Assembly: GCF_029867415.1 (NCBI RefSeq)
Contig: NC_081185.1
Location: forward strand, 39,936,766-40,000,765
Source: Vicia villosa
Lineage: Eukaryota; Streptophyta; Magnoliopsida; Fabales; Fabaceae
Length of the DNA stretch: 64,000 nt
Reading direction: 5' to 3'
Below the pieces are notes generated by a model. The model had not been told where the DNA came from and searched no databases. It was given only the letters and a program-made list of their open reading frames with translations. Below are positions 33,423 to 45,000 of the stretch, piece by piece. Position 1 is the stretch's first letter. Every line of letters starts with the position of its first letter. The position numbers and the translations under genes were made by a program.

Positions 33423-36400
33423 TGTCATACCCCAAAATTTGCCCTCCTATATGCATCTTCAATGGCTCAAAGGTTTTCTCAAGTCACTCTCTCCTAGTCA
33501 AGAGCCTCCTAAAACTAGGGTTTGATGTTCTCTTGAGGAAAATAAACAAGACAAGATCCCTAATCAAAGCTCTCCATAGCCCATGATGGTCTAATATAAC
33601 TCTATGACAAAAGTCAAGACCCAACTCCAAAGGTTACCTGCTCAAACAACTCAAAGATTCACAGTCAACTGGTTTTGACCTTAAAGTCAACCATAATCAA
33701 AGCATAGTCAAAACCTTTGATTTTTGGTTAACATCAAGTATGGGAGAATATATCCATCATTTGATCAAAGGATGATCATGATCCATTAATAGAAACTTAG
33801 AAATGAACAAATGCAAAAAGGTTCAAATTAGGGTTTCTTTAGGAGAAAGTCAACTCAACTTTGACTGGCCATAACCTTCATATGGAACATCAAAAATTCC
33901 CCACTCAAAGCCTATTTGGAAGAAAATTGGATTCTCTACAACTTTGTCTCTCACAAGCCAAGGCCAGAAATGCTTCATTCAAGGGATATGGTCCAAGAGA
34001 TTATATGTCCTCCAAAAAGTCAATGAAATATACCTTTTGGGTCAAAGCTCATAACTTGAGCATAGAAGCTCCAATTGAGGTGAAACCAAAAGGAAGTTCT
34101 AAAGGACTCATCAAGCTTTCTAAAAAATCCTAGAATGCATTCATGTGATTAAAGTTGAAGAAGATACAAAGCTTAGAAGTTGGTCGATTTGGAGAAAATA
34201 CACAAAAGAGAAAGTGGTGGATTTTGAGTTTTTTGATAATGGGCCTATAATTTTAAGATTTCCACGAGATTATAAAATCATATGGGGACCATAAACCAAT
34301 CCCCATCTATTTTGTGATTTTATTTTATTTTTATTTTTGAATTTATTTGCATAAAGTCAAATTAAATCAAATAAATTAAATAAATCACAAATAAATCTTT
34401 TTAGATGCATGAAACATATTACAATTAATCCAAAAATAATCCAAGGGCCAAGATTAAAAGGAAAATATGCATGGAATAGCATTTTTTAAAATTAGAAAGG
34501 TTTTATATAAAATCTTTCTTCAATTTTTATGATTAATGATTTACTGATTTTTTTTCTAGAGTTTTAACCCTAATAGGATGGTATATATATTCTAAATCAT
34601 TTAGTAGAGAAGGGGGGACGAAAAAGGGAGTGAGAAACCCTATTCCAAGTTTTCAAAAATCCAAGAACTAGGGCATAAGAAATTTCTTGGTCTCAACGAG
34701 ATGCAAGCCAGTGGAGCCTTCTATCCTTTTTCTAAGAAGGTATAAGGTAATTCTATGGAGTTTTTAGACACTGAGAATGCATAGGTTGCACACAGCGTAA
34801 GTAACATTTTTGTCAACATTTTATTTTTTCGAATCTCTCATATTAGGGCGTTTAAATGTGTTTTGATGATTCTAATGTGTTCCTGAGACTATTTAAGACA
34901 GGTTTGAACGATTACTAAAGGGCCTAGACGTGAGCATCTCAAAACGCCATTGTTGACGTGCAAGCATGGAGGAGGTTCGGTTTGCATGCTCCAGGCCATT
35001 TCAGACCAAAATCTTGATACAGTTAGACTCACCATGCTTTAATTAGAAGATCTGGGCGATCTCTTTGTTATAATAACCGTGTTTTGTTTTAGTTTAATTG
35101 TGCATTTATGATATTGAAACATATTGAAACCATGACTTTGAGTTTGATTTTATACTTGATACAACGTTCCATTTGTCTCAAATTTATGATGGTTGTGTTC
35201 ATGGCATTTAGCTCTACAGTTTTGGTTCTAATTTCGTTTCATTTCATGGAGAATTGAGAGAGTTATGGGCAAATGAAGGTGGGAAGGTGAAGCTGCGTTT
35301 TTGGTTCAAGTTTGTGGTATCTCACGATCCACTTCTTCTTCCCATGAAGAAGATGACCGCGTGTCGACGCAGGATTGGCCGGTAGCATATACGTTTCTCT
35401 CTCCAGACGTGGCGCGACGTGGTAGGACGGTCAAAGTTCTCAATCATCTCTCTCTCTCCTTCATTGGCGGCGCATGGGACAAAGGGGTCCCACGATTGAC
35501 TGATTTTGTTTCCTTTTTCAATTAATTGACATTTTTATATTTATGTTTTCTAAGTCATATTGATATCAGCAAACGATTCAAGTACAAATGGCAAGTATCA
35601 TGAGTGTGTTACCAAAAGGAGCTGGGGTCGATCCCTGGCTCCATCCTATTTATTCTACTAAATGGTTCCTTGATAATCTGATGCGTGGAATCTCCGTACG
35701 ATCATCATGTACCCTCAGCCATGTACCATTAGATCTCCTACAATCCAATCTAACGTACCAGGATTGCAAGGCTTACCATGGACACTCCCAGGCGCATAAC
35801 ACAGGATTGAAGCCAGGTTCCTTTATTATTTTTTTTCTGTTTTTTTATTTATTATATTATTTATATGCTTATATAATTGGTTTTGATTATTTTATTTTTA
35901 TACCTAATTAATTTTTTAAATCATATTAATAATATAATTAGGATTTGGAATTATTTGCCCGATTTTTTTGATTTAATTTATTTCTATTTTAATCTTTAGT
36001 TATAAAAATCACGACAACCCTAGAGAGATTTATCCAATCAATTAGGGTTTGCCCAATCCCACGGGCCGTTTGGCCAAAGTGTTAGGATTTAATTTATTAT
36101 CCGTTTCGACTAAACCTATTGGTCGCGATGGTAATAATCGGTCATTAAATTCTTTAATCAAATATAATTAAAATTAATCTATTTTTGCTAAATGGTTTTA
36201 ACCAAAGCTATTGGTTAAGATGATTAGCATTTCCTTCAAAATTCGTTATTATTTTTAATCAAAGCTATCGATTATGAGGGGTAACGATGAAATTAAATAA
36301 TTAGAATACATCCATTTACTAAAAGTGATAATCGAATCCATCGATTAGAATTTCCAGTAATTCTTTACTAATCTGTTAATTATGGTGATCAAACCTATTG

Positions 36401-36923
36401 ACCCTTGCGATTAATAGTGCAAATTTAAACCAGGGTTGTACGCCCAATCCTAAAACACTCCCCAAATCTAAAACATTCAAAACACTTCAAATCAAACTAC
36501 AGATTTTCATCCTTATTCAAAACTACGATAGGCCATTCACAAAGCCTCTAAAACCATATCAAATCAAATTACAACTCTAAGGGGATACAACACTTCCCCG
36601 AACTACGTAGACTCTGATCCTGCATAAGGAGGTGCGTAGGCACTTGGCAACAAGGCGTGTCCCCTCCCCCTCCTCCATATTCTAATCATGTTCAATTATT
36701 TGCCTTAACTCTATTAACTGTCTGTCATGTTTCTTTATGTTAGCCATAAACCTTAGCTTTATAATGCAAACCTTAGGAAAGAGTTGGGGGTGCCTAACAC
36801 CTTCCCTCGACCTGAATGTAGTATCTTATCCTGAATCTCTACAATTGTGTAAAGGTTTCCTATTCGCCTTGGTAGAATAGGTGGCGACTCTAAAAGCTTA
36901 ATTTTTTAGGGCAGGTTGCTACA
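33423..36923 (+). repeat. Element F 5' LTR (Ogre-like)
   Basis: It starts TGTCATACCCC and ends GTTGCTACA, 2 nt before the PBS. Its first kilobase is homologous to B's LTR in opposite orientation (for example, the block around 33900-34050 matches the complement of 59930-60030). The box GGGTGCCTAACACCTTCCC (36788-36806) is shared, in slightly varied form, with the ends of A, B, C and E LTRs. PBS-like TGGCGACTCT lies at 36882-36891. The likely left target duplication is GTCGC (33418-33422); its partner is not visible. Confidence 0.85.
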
Positions 36924-36925
36924 GC

Positions 36926-36944
36926 TGGCGACTCTGCTGGGGAC
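36926..36944 (+). other. Primer-binding site of element F
   Basis: TGGCGACTCTGCTGGGGAC, the Ogre PBS, is on the plus strand here, which fixes F's orientation as opposite to A, B, C and E. Confidence 0.88.
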
Positions 36945-38098
36945 ACTATAATGGTGAATTACTATGCTCCTATAGGTCTTAGCAGGGTTTAGGTTTTTGG
37001 CAGAATCTTTAGGTTTTGGCGAATTCTTTTTAGGGTTTGCCTAATTCACCATTTTTAGGGTTCATTTTTTTTTATAAATATTTAATTTGTTATTCTATTT
37101 ATTTATTTATCTATAAATTCATCTATTTTACCTCAATTTAAATAAACATTTGTTTGATTAAATATTTGTTGTTACTGCATTGTTTGAGTTATAAGCAGCT
37201 GGATTTTGAGGTATGTTTTTTTTTTTTAAATATTTAAATTTTATTTTATCTATTTATTCACAGCCTTAAAATTACCGCAACGTTTCTTTACAATAATTTA
37301 AATATTTATTTAATTGCTGTTACTATATTCTTAAATTATAAGCGGCTGGATCTTGAGGTTAGTTTTAAATATTTAAATTTAAATTTATTTATTTATTTAC
37401 AGTCTCAAGCTACAATATTTTACAGTAATTTAAATAAATATCGGTGTAATTGCTTACTTATTCCTATTTCCTTTTTGCTTTAAATTGCTGTCCTTTATAT
37501 ATTTTTTTGGGATAATATAAATTGTTGTTAAACCTAAGTGTGGGAATTATCCTTAAGACCAGGGGGGACTTGAATTGCCATTGAAGATGGCTGAAGAAGT
37601 GGATCGTGAGATCTGGTGGCTGTCCTGAACGGTCATCAACTGCTACTTTCCATGCACTCCCTAATCTATTCCCATTAACTTGTCATAATATCTAGCTTGC
37701 AAGTATCTCATTAGAGTCTAATGTTATCCCTAAATCCGCATAGGCTATCCTTAGGATTATATCTATCGCACATCCGCATTGCATTAAATACAAGGAGTCA
37801 TAATATACAAAAAATAAAGGAGTCCTTTGCTTACGCGTGCATTCGCATTTTCATGCATTCATACATTTACATTCACATTTGCATTTCTATCTTCGCCCGC
37901 ATCCATACTAACCCTGCTAGCCGGTTTCCCGAAACTCCCAAAGAAATAAGAGGATCATCACCAATGGAGAAAGGAGGATAAGTTATTGAGAACGATCTCG
38001 GCCTTACTACAAATAAGAGGATGTCTTCCACTATGCCAACCACGTGTTCATGCCTTTTTCGAAACAAGATTATAAATACAACAAAGGCTATCGTTGAG
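36945..38098 (+). other. Element F 5' untranslated region, cut by an Athila insertion
   Basis: The leader is A/T-rich at first, with two similar blocks near 37140-37230 and 37300-37400 ('gcaggctggattttgaggt'-like), then mixed sequence. No ORF1 or gag is reached before the Athila LTR starts at 38099. Confidence 0.7.
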
Positions 38099-39654
38099 TG
38101 ATCAGTGGTTTTTACACGTTTATTTACCATTGATTTTAGTCGTCTTTGCTTTATATTGTCAAGTGTTTTACTTCATTCTTCTGCATTTTATGCTTTGGTT
38201 GTGTATTTTACTGTTTGCAGGCTCAAAGGAATAAATCGAGACAAATCAATGCGAAAAAGTACAAAAAGGGGAGTTTCGAAGGAAGTGAAAAATCAAGCTA
38301 CATGAGGTCTGACACGACCACTTGTGTCACCTGAAACTGGCCGTGTTAGGATGAAGCGTGGCCAAGAAAATGCAATAGAGATGAAAGTCACGGGGCTGAC
38401 ACGACTCGTGTTAGCAAGTGTGAGATCTGGAAATTTTCAGCATGTTTCTCATCATGACAGGTGTGTAGTATTTTGATCATAACTAGAGCTTCGTAACTCA
38501 AAATGACGCGGTTCTGGTGGCAAAATTTCGCTAACGAAAAGGGCTACAACTTTCATGAAAAACGCAAATCCAAATTCTGAAGTTAAGGACCAACACAGCC
38601 CGTGTTACCTAACGCGGCCACCCGTGTTAGAAGTGCTGAGTGTGATTTTGAAAAATTAAGTTCAGGAGGCCAACACGGCCACCCGTGTTGCCTGACACGG
38701 CCAGTGTTGGCTAAAACGCTGATTTTGCTGATTTTTGTGATTTTTTATTAAGTGTTGACCCAAGGGGCATTTTGGGTACTTCCAACCAACCTAAGTGAGT
38801 CTGCACTATTTAGAAGAGTTTTAACGATGAATTAAAGGACTTTTTGGCCGGGAGAAGACGCACGATTGAAGGTTGGAGAAAACAAGGGTTTGGGAGAGAA
38901 GAAGGTTTTCATGAACGGAAGCGATTGAAGATCAACTATCATCTCAATTCTTGTAATGTATCTATTTTATATTTTTTTTTTCTTTGAACATTATGAGTAA
39001 CTAAACCCTAATGCTAGGGGGTGTCCCTGATTTGATTATGTAATGATTTTGAATTCCTGAGTTCATCAATAGATTTGTTTTCTTATTCAATTTAATTGTA
39101 CAAGGTTTTTATGCTTTCTTTGTCGGACAAACAAGATTGATTTACGGTTAACAACCAGCTGGACAGCGGTTGTTAAGGTTTTTGTACAATTAGACTATAG
39201 TAGATATCACCTAGGACTAGGGATACCCTATAGTTACCGGTTAACTCTTGATAACATAAAGGCTTGATTTCATCATAATTCTCTAAGGACTTAGGATTTA
39301 GGATGAATGTTCAAAGGTTTTCCCGTTAAGGAATTAGGGGAAAATATCCTAAAGGGCTAGTAATTGAATAGTATGAACTTGTTGAAGAGATCTAAATCCA
39401 AGGTTATTACAAGAAAAATCACACACTATACCCCTAGCATAATACTCATATTTGTCAAAAAGCCAATTTACTTTTCTGCTTATTTTAATTCTTGTTTAGT
39501 GAAAATTTGCAAACAAAATTCCAAATACAGTTTTTGTTTAATTGAACCATTATTTAAACTCGATATTAACGTGCAGTCCTTGAGATCGACATTCGGGGAA
39601 TTTCCCTATTATTACTACAGAGGCAAAATAGTACACTTGCTATTTTACCGATCA
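38099..39654 (+). repeat. Athila-type 5' LTR
   Basis: TGATCAGTGG...ACCGATCA gives matching inverted ends (TGATC/GATCA). It is 1556 bp long. The tRNA-Asp-type PBS follows 6 nt later. Near its middle it holds repeated hairpins built on ACACGG/CCGTGT (38311-38710). Polypyrimidine and T-rich stretches near 38970 come before the end. Only about 145 bp of Athila internal sequence remain before element G. Confidence 0.82.
38311..38710. repeat. ACACGG/CCGTGT palindrome cluster in the Athila LTR
   Basis: There are at least six imperfect or perfect palindromes, including ACACGA-C-TCGTGT (38399-38411) and CAACACGGCCACCCGTGTTG (38671-38690). Two pairs have centres about 20-22 bp apart (near 38599/38619 and 38680/38702). 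Confidence 0.75.
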
Positions 39655-39660
39655 AGTTTT

Positions 39661-39680
39661 TGGCGCCGTTGCCGGGGACT
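39661..39680 (+). other. Athila primer-binding site (tRNA-Asp type)
   Basis: TGGCGCCGTTGCCGGGGACT, the well-known Athila PBS complementary to tRNA-Asp. Confidence 0.85.
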
Positions 39681-39799
39681 GCTAAAATATATAGTTTTGA
39701 TTTTAGTTCAATTGAAATTTTGTTGCTCGTCAACTAAAATTTTGTTTTTGTTTTTGTTTATTTGAATTTGATTTTAATATAAAAAAAAGAAAAAAAAGG

Positions 39800-41344
39800 C
39801 TAATTATTTTGATTGAACAATTCAGAGACTTGAGTTTAGTGTGTGAAGGTACTCCTACTAGTGTCAAATTGGGTATGCTGAAGCTGACTAGTGGTATTCT
39901 TGAAGAAATCAGAGAAGGTCAGAAAGCTGATGTTGGATTGATTGATAAGTTGACTTTGATCAATCAAGGCAAGAGTGGTGAATTCAGAGTCGACGAGAAT
40001 GGTATACTGAGGTTTGGTGACCGAGTTTGTGTTCCTGATATTGATGAACTCCGGAAGCGTATTTTGGAAGAAGGACACCGTAGTGGATTGAGCATTCATC
40101 CGGGTGCTACCAAGATGTACCATGATTTGAAAAAGTTGTTTTGGTGGCCTGGAATGAAGAAGGAAGTTGCTGAGTTTGTGTATTCTTGTTTGACTTGCCA
40201 GAAGTCAAAGATTGAGCATCAGAAGCCATCTGGGTTTATGCAACCGATGTTTATTCCTGAGTGGAAGTGGGATAGCATATCGATGGATTTTGTTTCGGGT
40301 TTGCCGAGAACTGTCAGAAATTGTGAAGCTATCTGGGTCGTGGTGGACAGGTTGACGAAGTCTGCACATTTTATACCAGTGAGAATGGATTATCCGATGG
40401 AGAAGCTAGCTCAGTTGTATATTGAGAAGATAGTTAGTCTACATGGTATTCCTTCAAGTATCGTGTCAGACAGAGATCCGAGGTTTACGTCTGAATTCTG
40501 GGAAGGTTTGCAGAAAGCTTTGTGTACTAAGCTGAGACTGAGTTCTGCTTATCATCCGCAGACGGATGGACAGACTGAGAGGACGATTCAGTCGCAAGAG
40601 GATTTGTTGCGTGCTTGTGTGTTAGAAAAAGGAGGTACTTGGGATAGTTATCTGCCTTTGATTGAGTTTACCTACAACAACAGTTATCATTTGAGTATCG
40701 GTATGGCTCCGTTTGAGGCTTTGTATGGTAGGAGGTGTAGGACGCCGTTGTGTTGGTACGAATCTGGTGAGAGTGCTGTGATTGGTCCAGAAATTGTACA
40801 ACAGACTACGGAGAAGATTAAGATGATTCAGGAGAAGATGAAAGCTTCTCAGAGTCGTCAGAAGAGTTATCATGACAAGAGGAGGAAAACACTTGAGTTT
40901 CAAGAGGGAGACCATGTGTTTATGAGAGTTACTCCTATGACAGGTATTGGTCGGGCATTGAAGTCAAAGAAGTTGACTCTGCGTTTTATTGGACCGTTCC
41001 AGATTTCTGAAAGAGTGGGAGAAGTGGCATATCGTGTCGCTTTACCACCGACGCTTGCAAACTTGCATAATGTGTTTCATGTGTCTCAGTTGAGGAAATA
41101 CATTTCAGATCCGTCCCATGTGATCCAAGTAGATGATGTACAGGTGAAAGACAATTTGACAATTGAGACTTTACCTGTAAGGATTGAGGATCGAAAACTG
41201 AAGCAATTGTGTGGGAAGGAAATAGCTTTAGTCCGAGTAGTTTGGGGAGGGCCAGCTGAAGGAAATGTTACTTGGGAGCTAGAGAATGTTACTTGGGAGC
41301 TAGAGAGTCAGATGAAAGACTCTTATCTAGAACTTTTTACCTGA
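39800..41344 (+). pseudogene. Integrase-chromodomain segment of Tekay chromovirus G (5' truncated)
   Basis: The open frame runs from the truncation junction to TGA at 41344. The first residues (LIEQFRDLSLVCE) are the linker after RNase H, so RT and RNase H are missing by truncation, not by mutation. The integrase has its HHCC finger (GHRSGLSIHPG...CLTCQKSK), catalytic D (SISMDFVSG), D (VSDRDPRF) and E (GQTERTIQ), the GPF motif (LRFIGPFQISERVGEVAYR) and a C-terminal chromodomain (RKLKQLCGKEIALVRVVWGG). The chromodomain carries a 21-bp in-frame tandem duplication (41264-41284 and 41285-41305; NVTWELE twice). The chromodomain would guide integration to marked chromatin. There is no start codon of its own, so I treat it as a fragment. 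No internal stop is present, suggesting that G was young when truncated. Confidence 0.9.
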
Positions 41345-41350
41345 GGTATG

Positions 41351-41386
41351 TTTTCGAGGACGAAAACTCTTTTAGTGGGGGAGAGT
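41351..41386 (+). other. Hairpin and polypurine tract of element G
   Basis: TTTTCGAGGACGAAAA (41351-41366; stem TTTTCG/CGAAAA, loop AGGA) is followed by AGTGGGGGAGAGT (41374-41386), which abuts the LTR. The same pair stands before the 3' LTR of element D. Confidence 0.85.
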
Positions 41387-43344
41387 TGTAACACCCGTAT
41401 AATTTTAATATTAATTTAATTGGAATATTTAATTAATAATTAGAATTATAGGGATTTTGTGAAAATAATGAATAAATAATGGTTTATGGCATTTGGGCCA
41501 TATGAAGAAATAGTAAAGATGGGGGTGTGGTTTAGTAAAACTTTCACTAATCTCAATATTATTATTTTTCATAAAATAATTGGGAATTGGGAAGAAAGAA
41601 CGTGAAAGAACAGAAGTTAGAACGAGGAACGTGACGGAGAACTGTAGAGGGAGAGACCAAGAACCAAGACTTTTATCCGAGGTAAGGGGAGACTCTCCGT
41701 TTAATCTCTTTTATCGTATTATAGGTGATAGTATGGATTAGGAGTATGGTTGGATCCATTGATTCTATATTCTGAATTGTTAATTGTGTTCATCATTGAA
41801 ATTTGGACTGTTAATCCCTAATAACTGATAGATTTAGGGTATGATGAATGAAATTGATTATGGAATCATATACTGTGGTTGTGGATGAATTCGTATGCTA
41901 TTTAGATGTGAATTTCCTGGTTTTTAAACTCAAAATCGTGGACTGGTATGAGTAAAAACGAATGGGTTTTGGACTGTTACGAAGTTGCAGGTTCTGGACA
42001 AATTTTTCTGGTGTTTCGCGTATGAAACAGTGCCATACGCGTATGGGATGAGGTCATACGCGTATGAGGGACATTCCCCAAGGGCTATACGCGTATGATA
42101 CGCAACTGCCCTGTCCCAAAGTACCTTGTGCTGGTGAATTGCGTATGAGAGCGTATGAGGATGCTCATACGCGTATGGAATTTTTAAAAGAGGAAGTTGA
42201 TCTGATGATACGCGTATGGCAAGGCTGATACGCGTATGAGGTTGTTTTTAGGCCATTTTTGACTCTGAGGAAATGCGTATGATACGCGTATGAAGGATGG
42301 TGATACGCGTATGGACGCGTATGGACTTGATGATACGCGTATGGCTTCTGTATGTGAAATTTCTGTTTTGTGATTTTTCTGGAAAGTTCAATGATGTGTA
42401 ACTTTCGATCTGTAGGCCTATTTTGTATGCTGTTTGAGACTGTGTAAGCCCTGTGATGTGATTCTGTGGTTTACTGATGATTGATTGTATTGAATGATGT
42501 TAATGTATATATGAACATGCTTAGTAATGATGATGATGATGATGAAATGAGTATAGATGATGCTACTCATAGAATGGTAATGATGAAAGTATGTTATATA
42601 TATGGTTGCATGCATTCATAGTCATTTGATGAGGGCTGTATCTTAATGATGAGAGGATACAGTGAAGGGCAAGATTCCCATTGTGTGGAATCTGTGCTGG
42701 CAGGGCCATATCTGGACGATGATAGATCGGTCGGTGGATGATTTCCACTGGTGATATTGGTACCACATGCATAGTGTCAGTTTCATACATGTGCATGACT
42801 TGTTTTAATATGATGATATATGTTATATGACGACTTGTCTGTTTATCTGTGGATGTGTGAATGATGATTTGTCTGAATATGAAACAATTGAGTGAATGAT
42901 ATAACTATGATATGTTATTATTTATGATGCAATAACATTGGTTAACTGTGATGAGACTCACCCTTACTTGTTGTCATTTTCAGATTGAGGATAGCGGCGC
43001 GACTTGGTGAGGATTAGCTCATAAGTCGGTTATTAGTTATCGAGTTGGTGTCATGCTCTGGTAGTTGTAACACTGGGAACGCGTTGTTTTGGAGTTTTGG
43101 ATTATAACTCTATTTTGTTTTGTTATTTGAAGTCTTATACATTAAATGATGAATGTTGACTTGATGAATAAATTCCGCTGTGCAAAACATGATTTTGGTT
43201 AATGAGTTATAATTTCAGACGTTTCAGTGAATGCATGACATGTACCAATGTGATTTTCTTTAATTATGAATTGTGACACCTCTTGCATGCTTACTTTGAT
43301 TTAATAATTGTTTAATTGCCGCGGGTTATTAGAGGGGTGTTACA
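41387..43344 (+). repeat. Element G 3' LTR
   Basis: TGTAACACCCG to GGGTGTTACA, 1958 bp. It is followed by CCAAC (43345-43349), which is present once at the matching empty site in element E (28752-28756). G therefore inserted in a second E copy. It contains the ATACGCGTAT cluster (42017-42343). Confidence 0.9.
42017..42343. promoter_or_regulatory. Cluster of ATACGCGTAT palindromes in the G LTR
   Basis: There are nine ATACGCGTATG copies with ACGCGT cores at 42037, 42058, 42089, 42169, 42210, 42230, 42284, 42305 and 42335, one extra ACGCGT at 42315, and several GCGTATG half-sites (for example 42018, 42141, 42151). Spacings include 21, 31, 41, 20, 21, 10 and 20 bp. The cluster lies about 0.65-0.95 kb into the LTR. 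Confidence 0.75.
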
Positions 43345-45000
43345 CCAACATCTATGCAAAACCTCAATTCATTCCATGCTCCCTGATCCCGTGTTTTTAG
43401 ATGTTAATGATGCATGAGTTATATTCATGCCCTAATGGACAGATGCAGATGGATGAGAAGCCTAAGCCAGTTAGAAATAAATAGATGGGCAAATTTTGGG
43501 GTGCAACAGCTGCCCCTATTTAATCGCCTTAAACCTGAAGGTGAGATTGGCGTTATCCTTTCAAACATTCGAGGTAGAATAAGATTAAATACCAAAGTAC
43601 CAGAAAATCTGCACCCCAAGTAATAAATGGATGTTTTTTTTGGATGCCTCCGCTTAACAAGCTTCGACACGTTACAGTATGATATTCCCGTAGGATTTCC
43701 TCGAAGGAAAGAAGGATTGATGATGCCTATATGCAACAGGCAGGTGCAAGAGATTGATTTGTCATGACACTTTTTCTGGCGAGTATATGACACACGTCCA
43801 CAACACAAGGGTTGGGACACTTATGACTCGTAAGTCGGGAACTAACGACTCTACGGCCGGAAAGACAAAGATTCACAACACGAGGGTTGAAAAACTGAAG
43901 ACTCGGGGGTCAAAAAGCAAAGGATTCACAACACGAGGGTTGGAAAACTGACGACTCGAGGGTTGGAAAGCAAAGGATTCACAACACAAGGGTTGAAAAA
44001 CTAATGACTCGAGGGTCGGAAAGCAAAGGATTCACAACACGAGGGTTGGAAAACTAACGACTCGAAGGTCGGACAACATGAGGGTTGGAAAACTGATGAC
44101 TCGAGGGTCGGAAAGCAAAGGATTCACAACACAAGGGTTGGAAAACTAATGACTCGAAGGTCGGAAAGCAAAGGATTCACAACACGAGGGTTAGAAAACT
44201 GATGACTCGAGGGTTGGAAAGAAAAGGATTCACAACACAAGGGTTGGAAAACTAATGACTCGAAGGTCGGAAAGCAAAGGATTCACAACACGAGAATTAG
44301 AAAACTCACTAGATGTATGCCGATAACCATCGGACTTGAACGGGGAGGCCTAATCAACACTAGACCTGACCAAGAGACGCCCATAATCACGAGACATGAA
44401 AGAGATGCCAATAATCATTAGACTTGACTGAAGAAGACCAATAATGACTATACTCTACTAGTGATGTTAATGAACACTGGATTTGAAAGCGATGTCAATA
44501 ATCATTGGACTTGACTGCAAGAAGACTAGTAATAACTAGACTCAATTAAGGGGCGCCAATAAACATTGGACTTTCAAGAAAGCATAGATGCTTGCGGAGT
44601 GCAAGAGCTACATGAATCCCACAGGCCAAAGGCGGGGTGTAACTCTTCAAGAGTGGCAATCATTCGAATTGCCACACACCAAGTATGGTTATCCAAATGA
44701 TCGAGAAATGAGATGGGTTGAATGCTCACCCTCATTCGCACTCTAATCTGCACGCAACATACAGGAAAATAACCAAGGCAAACTTGCAAGAAGGCAGTAA
44801 GGGGACTCACAAAAAGTAAGTACAAAGAGAAGACTGGTGACGACCAGACTCTATTAGATGATGCCAGTAAACATTGGACTTTGAAAGAGGTATTGTTACT
44901 TGGGGCATAAGAACTACATGGTTCCCTCAGGCCAAAAGTCGGGGTGTAATTCTACAAGAGTGACAATCATTCGAATTGCCACACACAAAGTATGGGTTAT
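43345..45000 (-). mobile_element. Second, truncated copy of element E (E')
   Basis: It aligns with 28752-30431 of E: the last 164 bp of the E LTR (to 43508), the PPT, leader and tandem array, then internal sequence. The left end is set by G's insertion. The right end breaks at ...GTATGGGTTAT and joins B's 3' LTR. It differs from E by scattered substitutions and small indels (for example about 16 bp missing near 44787), so it is a separate copy and not an assembly echo. Confidence 0.82.
43803..44305. repeat. 53-bp tandem array, E' copy
   Basis: It has the same two-half-unit structure as 29199-29715, with the same order of full and shortened units but several base changes. Confidence 0.85.

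Noticed and set aside
39800..41344. Domesticated integrase-chromodomain host gene
   Set aside because: It has no start codon of its own, abuts a PPT and LTR, and begins mid-protein at a truncation junction.
43345..45000. Continuation of element E after nested insertions
   Set aside because: It repeats 28752-30431 and does not continue from 33422, so it is a second copy.
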